Source of the DNA: Chloroflexota bacterium
GTDB taxonomy: Bacteria > Chloroflexota > UBA11872
Reading direction: 5' to 3'
Assembly: GCA_028874175.1 (NCBI GenBank)
Contig: JAPPLN010000075.1
Location: forward strand, 1 to 38,634
Length of the DNA stretch: 38,634 nucleotides
Part shown: positions 33,383 to 38,634 of the stretch, piece by piece
How positions within the stretch are numbered: the stretch's first letter is position 1
Layout: the number at the start of each line of letters is the position of its first letter
Notes under the pieces: model-generated
Database searches by the model: none
What the model was told of the DNA's origin: nothing
The model's input: the letters and a program-made list of their open reading frames with translations, nothing else
Translations under genes and position numbers: made by a program

Positions 33383-34075
33383 CTACGTACTACGGCCCCA
33401 GTCAGTCTCCCGCCAGAACCTCTCCCTTCGTCGCCTTAGACTATCCCTCTTCCTTCTCTCACCGGCAGTCTCGGCTATGAGCCGGACGTTTTCGCCACTC
33501 TCCGCTGCATACGCCCTGCCCTGCTCAATCCGCAATTCCTCCTGGCGTCGAATGCCTGCCTGTGAGACGAGTCGATTTCTTGATCTCCGGGAGTGGTCTT
33601 TGGCAATCCTTTCCACATGTCTTTTGCCAATTGGTTCTTCTTCACCAGCCTGGACCCGTCCTCCGCGATGGCGACTTGCATCGGCGCGTGCCCGTGCAGC
33701 GTCACGAATGCCTTGCCGGACCCGCAGTTCGTCCTGGCGCCGCAGACTTTCTTGCCGAACTCGCGGCTTTCCAGAACCCAGGCTCGACCCAAACTCCAAT
33801 ACCCGACTGCGACTCTTCCTGCGGGATCTCAGACGTCGCAGGAGCCTAATATCCTCGCGCCTCTCGCGTGGCGACTTTAATTCGCTTTCCTTGCGCGCGG
33901 CTAGCTTTGCGTTCCTAGCTTGTTCCCTCGAGAGTATAAGATGGTAAACAGTGGTGAATAGAATGAATGATCCCAACACGACAGCCAGGAGCAAGCCTCG
34001 CTGATTGTGACTGCCGGGCATTAGCCCGATTATCGTCAGAGCAAGCAGAACTACGAAAAGAACCAGCAAAGCCAT
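33383..34075 (-). CDS. Membrane-anchored protein with two RQxELRxxQG repeats, unknown family
   Basis: A 230-residue protein with two hydrophobic helices (1-19 and 27-48) and a long Arg/Glu-rich, helix-forming tail, predicted inside. The tail has RRQDELRVRQG (112-122) and RRQEELRIEQG (176-186), 64 residues apart, and ends RRRERFWRETDWGRST. The upstream gene at 34232-34801 codes a tail with RQIQLRIEQGRRQAE and a similar Arg/Trp ending. The three copies differ mostly at synonymous codon positions, which supports this frame as the coding one. The DNA is visibly A+T richer than nearby genes. No known family recognised; the basic tail could bind nucleic acid or a partner. Confidence 0.6.
   Translation of the reverse strand: MALLVLFVVLLALTIIGLMPGSHNQRGLLLAVVLGSFILFTTVYHLILSREQARNAKLAARKESELKSPRERREDIRLLRRLRSRRKSRSRVLEFGSSLGSGKPRVRQESLRRQDELRVRQGIRDAARARADASRHRGGRVQAGEEEPIGKRHVERIAKDHSRRSRNRLVSQAGIRRQEELRIEQGRAYAAESGENVRLIAETAGERRKRDSLRRRRERFWRETDWGRST
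33518..33550 (-). repeat. RQxELRxxQG motif, copy 2 of the 33383-34075 protein
   Basis: Codes RRQEELRIEQG. Compared with the other two copies, changes fall largely at third codon positions (CTG/TTG, ATC/ATT, GAA/GAG), which suggests conservation at protein level. Confidence 0.55.
33710..33742 (-). repeat. RQxELRxxQG motif, copy 1 of the 33383-34075 protein
   Basis: Codes RRQDELRVRQG, 64 residues before copy 2 in the same tail. Confidence 0.55.
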
Positions 34076-34231
34076 ACAGCTACCCTTGGCAGCGGATGCC
34101 GGTCAATTCTATCCTGCTTTCGCACTCGAAGCAACGAATAGTCGTTGCTCACCAAAAAGAACCTGATAGACCAATACACCCGCGTACTCTGGAGCGGACT
34201 ATTGATATTGCGTGATCTTGTGTCTTGTAAC

Positions 34232-34801
34232 CTACTCCAACATGTCACGAGATCTGCGATAATATCCAGGCAACCATCGATTGGTCTCGCGCCTGAGTCT
34301 CTTGTTCTTATCCTCTGAAGTTTCGCTCTTTCCTCGCCGGCTGGTTCTCTCACGACCTCGTGTACCGACGGTCTCGTCAATCTCAGCCTGCCGCCTGCCC
34401 TGTTCGATTCGCAGTTGGATCTGGCGCTCCTCTGCTGCCCGCGAGACTTGCGGACGTGTAGGTCGCCATGCTGACGAGAGGCTATGGATTTTTCCCGCGC
34501 CATCCGAGTCCGATATCTCGTCCGGACCTCGTCTACCTTGCTGAAGTCTGGAAACGCGAACGACTTCTTGACTACTCGCTGACATCCCTCCGTTTCCCTT
34601 AGACACCCATTGGCCGTCGCTAGACTCCTCGATTGCCGAAGGGAATCGGTCCCGAATATGGGCAATCAACAGATAGACTACCAAGGCCACAATCGCGGCG
34701 ATTGCCACGACAACAACCACTGCAGTCAAGATACTGGAGATTACATCTCCAAAATCGCAAGATCCGCCAACTGCAAAGCACCACTCTGGACGACCGTACA
34801 T
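34232..34801 (-). CDS. Membrane-anchored protein with RQxxLRxxQG motif, paralogue of its neighbour
   Basis: A 189-residue protein with a short N-terminal part containing two Cys, one strong hydrophobic helix (about 20-47, VVVVVAIAAIVALVVYLL) and a charged tail. ERQIQLRIEQGRRQAE (125-140) matches the repeat of the next gene, 157 bases downstream on the same strand. A partial copy, RLQQGRRGPDE, lies at 85-95, and the C-terminus RLRRETNRWLPGYYRRS recalls the neighbour's Arg/Trp ending. ATG 34801 is the only start giving the complete helix. Function unknown; the pair looks like a duplicated gene in an A+T-richer insert. Confidence 0.6.
   Translation of the reverse strand: MYGRPEWCFAVGGSCDFGDVISSILTAVVVVVAIAAIVALVVYLLIAHIRDRFPSAIEESSDGQWVSKGNGGMSASSQEVVRVSRLQQGRRGPDEISDSDGAGKIHSLSSAWRPTRPQVSRAAEERQIQLRIEQGRRQAEIDETVGTRGRERTSRRGKSETSEDKNKRLRRETNRWLPGYYRRSRDMLE
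34397..34429 (-). repeat. RQxxLRxxQG motif in the 34232-34801 protein
   Basis: Codes ERQIQLRIEQG, the third instance of the motif shared with the neighbouring gene. Confidence 0.55.
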
Positions 34802-34862
34802 GGGTGCTTACGCTTCGCTCGGCATTTCAGGTCATTTATCTTGGCACCTACGGCCTCGCCGT

Positions 34863-35630
34863 CTAGTCGCGCAAGTGCTTCAGCGCCTCGTATTCGGCCA
34901 TGCCGCCCAGTGCGATGTAGCCCTTGTCGCTGCCGGCGCTGATGAAGGTGCATCCGGCGGAGGCCCATTTCTCGACCTGTTCGACGCTGCCGGCGGCGAT
35001 GCCGGGGGCTTTGCCGTGCTTCTGGCAGGCTTCGATCATCCGCATCACGGCTTCGTCGTGCTCGGCCGAGTCGCGGACGAAGCCGATGGAGTTCGCCAGG
35101 TCGGCGGGGCCCAGCCAGCAGCCGTCGATGCCGTCCACGGCCATGATGTCGTCGGCGTTTTCAATGGCTTCCTTCGACTCCAGTTGGATTGCCACGAAGG
35201 CCTGATCGTTGAAGCTATCGATGTAGTCCGGTCCGTAAACGCTGGCGCCGCCCGCGCCGTTGGAGCGGCCGCCGGCCGGTGGAAAGCGCGACGCGAATGC
35301 CGCTGCCTCGGCCTGCTCAACCGTGTCCACCATTGGCACGATGATGCCGAGGGCGCCTTCGTCCAGCAGCCGACCAATCTCGTCGTACCGGTTGACGAGA
35401 GCGCGGGCCACAGGGATCGAGCCGCCGGCGCGCACGGCCATGAACGCCAGCATGGAGGAGTAGCGGTCCCAGCTGCCGTGCTGGTTGTCGATCAGCACCC
35501 AGTCGAACCCCATGCTCGCCAACATCTCCGCGGGGAAAGGAACACCGAGGCCGCAGCCGGCCCCTAGTGCAACCTTGCCCTGCTCCATGCGTTGCTTTGC
35601 CGTGTTCGTAATCACGAGTTCCTGCTCCAT
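34863..35630 (-). CDS. HpcH/HpaI-type aldolase/citrate-lyase-family protein
   Basis: A 255-residue class II aldolase of the type that cleaves 4-hydroxy-2-oxoacids to pyruvate and an aldehyde. Family motifs are MGFDWVLIDNQHG (40-52), where His51 is the usual base, VPMVDTVEQAEAAAFASRFPP, FVAIQLESKEAIENADDIMAV with the metal-ligand Glu, and DGCWLGPADLANSIG with the metal-ligand Asp. The IDNQHG variant replaces the common IDxEHG. It lies about 110 bases downstream of the O-methyltransferase gene on the same strand and may share its transcript. The natural substrate is unknown. Confidence 0.88.
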   Translation of the reverse strand: MEQELVITNTAKQRMEQGKVALGAGCGLGVPFPAEMLASMGFDWVLIDNQHGSWDRYSSMLAFMAVRAGGSIPVARALVNRYDEIGRLLDEGALGIIVPMVDTVEQAEAAAFASRFPPAGGRSNGAGGASVYGPDYIDSFNDQAFVAIQLESKEAIENADDIMAVDGIDGCWLGPADLANSIGFVRDSAEHDEAVMRMIEACQKHGKAPGIAAGSVEQVEKWASAGCTFISAGSDKGYIALGGMAEYEALKHLRD

Positions 35631-35743
35631 TCGCCGCCGAGGCTCGGTGCCGGGTATGACGCTAGGCGGCAGCGGCAGCTACGTCAATTGCGGTGGCCCA
35701 CGCGGCCCTTCGCGCCGGCCGCGGACTCCTGAATAGAGGCGAT

Positions 35744-36409
35744 TCAGCCCCGTTTGACCCCGATGCCAACCCCGTCGCCGACTTGCACGATGGTCGAGTC
35801 CAGCTGCGGGTGATCCAGGAACGATCGATTGAACGACCGGATGATCCGGGTCCATTGGTGTGGACGGTTCGGATCGTCAGTTTCCATGGCCGCCTGACCG
35901 CCCCAGAGCAGATTGTCGACGCAGACGACGCCGCCCGGACGCAGCAGCTCGACGACCGCCTCGAGATAGGCCGGGTAGTCGTCCTTGTTCGCGTCGATGT
36001 AGGCGAAGTCGAACGGTCCAGAAAGGTCTGCCAGCAAGTCCAGCGCCGCGCCGCAGCGCAACTCAACCTTATCGGCCACTCGTTCGTGCGTGAGGTGCTC
36101 GCGGGCGCGCTCCAGGATCTCGCCATCGATATCGAGGCAGATCAAGCGTCCGTCACTCGGTAGGGCGCGGGCGATCCAGGTCGCCGAATAGCCGAGATTC
36201 GTCCCGATCTCCAGCGCCGTTCTCGCGCCGCAGGCGCGCACCAGGGTCGCAATCAATCGCGCGGATTCGCGCTCGGTGATCGGTTCGCGATCTTTTTTGG
36301 CCTCCCGCTCAATCCGTGCCTGGACCATGGTGATCGCCGGATGTACGTCTTGCAGATAGGCCCAGTCGCGTGCCGGGCGGTCGGGATCCGGTTGTCGTCG
36401 GGCGGACAT
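35744..36409 (-). CDS. O-methyltransferase, catechol/caffeoyl-CoA type
   Basis: A 221-residue SAM-dependent enzyme of the COMT/CCoAOMT group. Motif I is TALEIGTNLGYSATWIARAL, an acidic residue in LICLDIDGEI binds ribose, FAYIDANKDDYPAYLEAVVELL holds the metal-site Asp residues, and GGVVCVDNLLWGGQ is the usual continuation. The N-terminal SARLIATLVRACGARTALEIG arrangement and length are normal. It starts seven bases after the mmsA stop, so it is likely in the same operon. Substrate unknown; diphenols or secondary metabolites are possible. Confidence 0.92.
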   Translation of the reverse strand: MSARRQPDPDRPARDWAYLQDVHPAITMVQARIEREAKKDREPITERESARLIATLVRACGARTALEIGTNLGYSATWIARALPSDGRLICLDIDGEILERAREHLTHERVADKVELRCGAALDLLADLSGPFDFAYIDANKDDYPAYLEAVVELLRPGGVVCVDNLLWGGQAAMETDDPNRPHQWTRIIRSFNRSFLDHPQLDSTIVQVGDGVGIGVKRG

Positions 36410-36416
36410 CGGCTGC

Positions 36417-37907
36417 TCAGTCCCAGGGGTCGCGGCCGTCGGACGACTTCGGCCAACGTGAGACGACGACTTTCGGATCGGTAAAGAACCTCACGGCATC
36501 TCCGGCCTGACCGTGCAGGTCGCCAAAGAACGACGCCTTGCGCCCGGCAAACGGAAAGAACGCCATCGGAGCGGCGACTCCGACATTTACGCCCACGTTC
36601 CCGATGTTGACGCCTGACACGAACTCGCGAGCGGCGGGCCCGCTGCTGGTGTAGATCGAGGCCGCGTTGCCGAAAGGGCTGGCGTCAATCATGTCCATCG
36701 CTTCCTGCAGGGTTCCGACCCGCTGCAGGCTGACCACCGGGCCAAAGACCTCTTCCTGCGAAATCCGCATGTCCGGCGTGACCTCGTCAACCACCGTTGG
36801 ACCGACCCAGTAGCCGTTGGGCAGCCCCTCGGCGGTCATGCCGCGTCCGTCGGCTACCAGCCGCGCGCCCGCGGAGGCCGCGTCGTCGATCGTGGCCAGG
36901 ATTCGCTCGCGCGAGTCCTGCGAAATGACCGGTCCCATCCCGACGTCCGGGTCGAGCCCATCGCCCAGCCGCAACGCCTGCGCCGCGCCCTTCAGACGGT
37001 CGCTGAACTCCGAATAGACGTCATTCGCCGCCACAACCACCGACCCTGCCAGGCAGCGCTGGCCGGCGCAGCCGAAGGTGGAACCCATCAGGTTGGGAAT
37101 GGCCGCGTCCAGGTTGGCGTCCGGAAGAATGACTAGGTGGTTCTTGGCCCCGCCCTGCGCCTGCACCCGCTTGCCATGCTGGGCGGCCAACTCGTAGATG
37201 CGCCGCGCCACCGGCGTCGTTCCAACGAACGAAACGCCCTGCACTCGCGGGTCCGCAATCAAGGCTTCGGCCGTCTCCGCGCCGCCGTGCACCAGGTTGA
37301 TGACGCCAGCCGGAAATCCGGCCTGCGCGATCAGGTCCATCATTCGCGCCTGGCTGATTGGAGTCTGCGGCGACGGCTTGATGACGTAGGTGTTGCCCGT
37401 AGCCAGCGCGTAGGGCGCGAACCAGAAGGGAACCATGGACGGAAAGTTGAAGGGACCGATCTGGACAAACACGCCCATCGGCTCGCGGATCGACGTTTCG
37501 TCAATACCTGCGGCGATGTCGGCCGAGAAGTCGCCCATCTGAAGCGTCGGAATGCCGGCTGCGACCTCGATGTTCTCGAGGGTTCGGATCAGTTCGCCGC
37601 GGGCTTCTTCAAGCGTCTTGCCGTTCTCGATGGTGATGGTTCGCGACAGATCCTCGAACTGCTCCTCGACGAGGTGATGCAGGCGGAACAGCAGGCGTCC
37701 GCGCTCCACGGCCGGCGTAGCCCGCCAGCTGGCGAATGCATCGTGAGCGGCGCCCACGGCATCCGCCACATCCGCGTTTGACGACGTTGACGCCTCGGCC
37801 ACCACCCCGCCCGAGGCGGGATTGGTCACCTCCGCGGCATCCGTGCCGCGCGGCGCCGTCCATTCCCCCGCGATCCAGTTTTGGAGCGTCTCTACCTCCG
37901 CAGCCAT
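36417..37907 (-). CDS. mmsA: CoA-acylating methylmalonate-semialdehyde dehydrogenase
   Basis: A 496-residue NAD- and CoA-dependent aldehyde dehydrogenase, converting methylmalonate semialdehyde to propionyl-CoA or malonate semialdehyde to acetyl-CoA in valine, thymine or inositol catabolism. Features: IENGKTLEEARGELIRTLEN, GPFNFPSMVPFWFAPYALA with the oxyanion Asn, VSFVGTTPVARRIYEL, the subgroup hallmark QAQGGAKNHLVILPDA that lacks the general-base Glu of hydrolytic dehydrogenases, and nucleophile Cys285 in GCAGQRCLAGS. AAGGAGG lies upstream of the ATG, so it is probably well translated. It heads a likely operon with the O-methyltransferase and aldolase genes. Confidence 0.94.
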   Translation of the reverse strand: MAAEVETLQNWIAGEWTAPRGTDAAEVTNPASGGVVAEASTSSNADVADAVGAAHDAFASWRATPAVERGRLLFRLHHLVEEQFEDLSRTITIENGKTLEEARGELIRTLENIEVAAGIPTLQMGDFSADIAAGIDETSIREPMGVFVQIGPFNFPSMVPFWFAPYALATGNTYVIKPSPQTPISQARMMDLIAQAGFPAGVINLVHGGAETAEALIADPRVQGVSFVGTTPVARRIYELAAQHGKRVQAQGGAKNHLVILPDANLDAAIPNLMGSTFGCAGQRCLAGSVVVAANDVYSEFSDRLKGAAQALRLGDGLDPDVGMGPVISQDSRERILATIDDAASAGARLVADGRGMTAEGLPNGYWVGPTVVDEVTPDMRISQEEVFGPVVSLQRVGTLQEAMDMIDASPFGNAASIYTSSGPAAREFVSGVNIGNVGVNVGVAAPMAFFPFAGRKASFFGDLHGQAGDAVRFFTDPKVVVSRWPKSSDGRDPWD

Positions 37908-37999
37908 GTCGCGGACCTCCTTGCCTTATGCCTCGCGCGACGATACGACACCAGCCCTACCGCGCGTAGACTGTCGCGCTTCCCCGATGGTGGAACCCC

Positions 38000-38634
38000 A
38001 TGGTCGCACTCGCACTCTCGACCCGCGATCCAGCTATGGCCATTGGCCAACCGATCGACGCCCTGGACACGCCGGCCCTGGTCCTGGACCTGGCTGTCGT
38101 CGAGGCCAACATCGCCCGCACGGTCGAGATCGCCCAGGCCGCCAGCGCCCGGTTGCGACCGCACATCAAGACCCACCGCATGTTGGCGGTGGCGCGGCTC
38201 CAGATCGACGCGGGCGCCCAGGGCATCTGCTGCGCCAAGACGGGGGAGGCCGAGGTCTTCGCCGACGGCGGCATCGATGACATCTTCATCGCGAACCAGG
38301 TCGTTGGTTCGGCCAAGATGCGCCGGCTGCGCGCGCTGGCCGAGCGCGTCCGGCTCGCCGTGGGCGTCGATCACCCCGAACAGATCGAATTGCTTAGCCA
38401 GGCCTTCGGCGGGGCCGATCCCCTGGACATCAGCATCGAGATCGATGTCGGGCAGCGCCGCACCGGCGTTGTGGAACCCCATGAGGCCGTGGAACTGGCC
38501 CAACGAATCCTGGACTCTCCGGGGCTCGCCCTGCGCGGGGTCTACACCCACGAAGGCCACGACTATGCCGCGCGGGACAACGCGGATCTGGCCGTGATTG
38601 CCGACCAGGCTCAGCGCCAAATGCTGGAAGCCGC
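38000..38634 (+). CDS. DSD1/D-threonine-aldolase-like PLP enzyme (5' part)
   Basis: The frame is open to the right edge (211 codons so far). It has an alanine-racemase-type N-terminal barrel: LDTPALVLDLAVVEANIAR (22-40), LRPHIKTHRM with Schiff-base Lys57, GICCAKTGEAEVFADGGIDD, ISIEIDVGQRRTGV and GVYTHEGHDY, as in eukaryotic-type D-serine dehydratase and bacterial D-threonine aldolase. ATG 38000 has a weak GGTGG upstream; ATG 38036 is an alternative that would trim a poorly conserved start. The C-terminal Zn-binding domain lies outside the window. It is divergent from mmsA with a 92-base spacer. Confidence 0.88.
   Translation, partial: MVALALSTRDPAMAIGQPIDALDTPALVLDLAVVEANIARTVEIAQAASARLRPHIKTHRMLAVARLQIDAGAQGICCAKTGEAEVFADGGIDDIFIANQVVGSAKMRRLRALAERVRLAVGVDHPEQIELLSQAFGGADPLDISIEIDVGQRRTGVVEPHEAVELAQRILDSPGLALRGVYTHEGHDYAARDNADLAVIADQAQRQMLEA

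Noticed and set aside
33221..33439. 72-codon plus-strand frame upstream of the enolase-superfamily gene
   Set aside because: No ribosome binding site, hydrophobic pattern or family motif; it overlaps the end of the minus-strand membrane gene.
33475..33792. Second frame on the same strand inside the 33383-34075 gene, with a plausible-looking segment near LVKKNQLAKDMWKGLPK
   Set aside because: The three motif copies differ mostly at synonymous positions only in the longer frame, which also holds the membrane helices. The shorter frame has neither and shows no family likeness.

Overview
The window is 38.6 kb of GC-rich bacterial chromosome with tightly packed genes on both strands and many GTG starts. 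The gene content (a GroEL ending in MDY, CopC/CopD proteins, a DmdA-like/dimethylglycine-dehydrogenase-like pair, an enolase-superfamily enzyme, an HpaI-type aldolase and a methylmalonate-semialdehyde dehydrogenase) resembles Chloroflexota, perhaps a marine SAR202-like or sponge-associated lineage. That placement is inference; no rRNA or definitive marker is present.

Layout. (1) 1-250: 3' end of groEL with a strong terminator. (2) 430-5280: metal-uptake operon troABCD, whose two permeases each carry a winged-helix-like C-terminal tail, convergent with a DtxR/MntR-type regulator. (3) 5280-10914: probable copper-handling locus made of a Tat/lipoprotein thioredoxin-like protein, a membrane-anchored secreted protein, a CopC-CopD-cytochrome c fusion, a protein with a duplicated His-rich domain, and a small His-rich membrane protein. 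A short palindrome lies between the divergent starts of the regulator and the thioredoxin-like gene. (4) 11056-11835: methyltransferase. (5) 11883-13778: an A+T-richer RloA/RloB-type defence pair; rloB carries a one-base frameshift. (6) 14035-17603: polyol/sugar dehydrogenase-like protein, Gfo/Idh/MocA oxidoreductase and three VOC proteins. (7) 17936-22845: inositol-monophosphatase-like protein, SRPBCC protein, an alpha-oxoamine synthase, pheA, pyrF and a small LysM protein. (8) 22875-26482: four tRNAs (Leu-CAA, Trp-CCA, Asn-GTT, Val-CAC), two GNAT acetyltransferases, a probable 36-residue membrane microprotein and moeA. (9) 26515-33154: DmdA/GcvT-like protein, dimethylglycine/sarcosine-dehydrogenase-like flavoprotein, nucleoside hydrolase, membrane-anchored unknown and enolase-superfamily enzyme. 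(10) 33383-34801: a second A+T-richer patch with two related membrane-anchored proteins sharing an RQxxLRxxQG motif; I do not recognise this family. (11) 34863-38634: HpaI-type aldolase, O-methyltransferase, mmsA and the 5' part of a PLP-dependent DSD1-type gene.

The best candidates for something new are the RQxxLRxxQG pair, the copper locus with its fusion and duplicated His domain, and the metal permeases with DNA-binding-like tails. No CRISPR array, transposase or rRNA was seen. Positions, frames and motifs were read by eye; family names rest on remembered motifs, without database searches.
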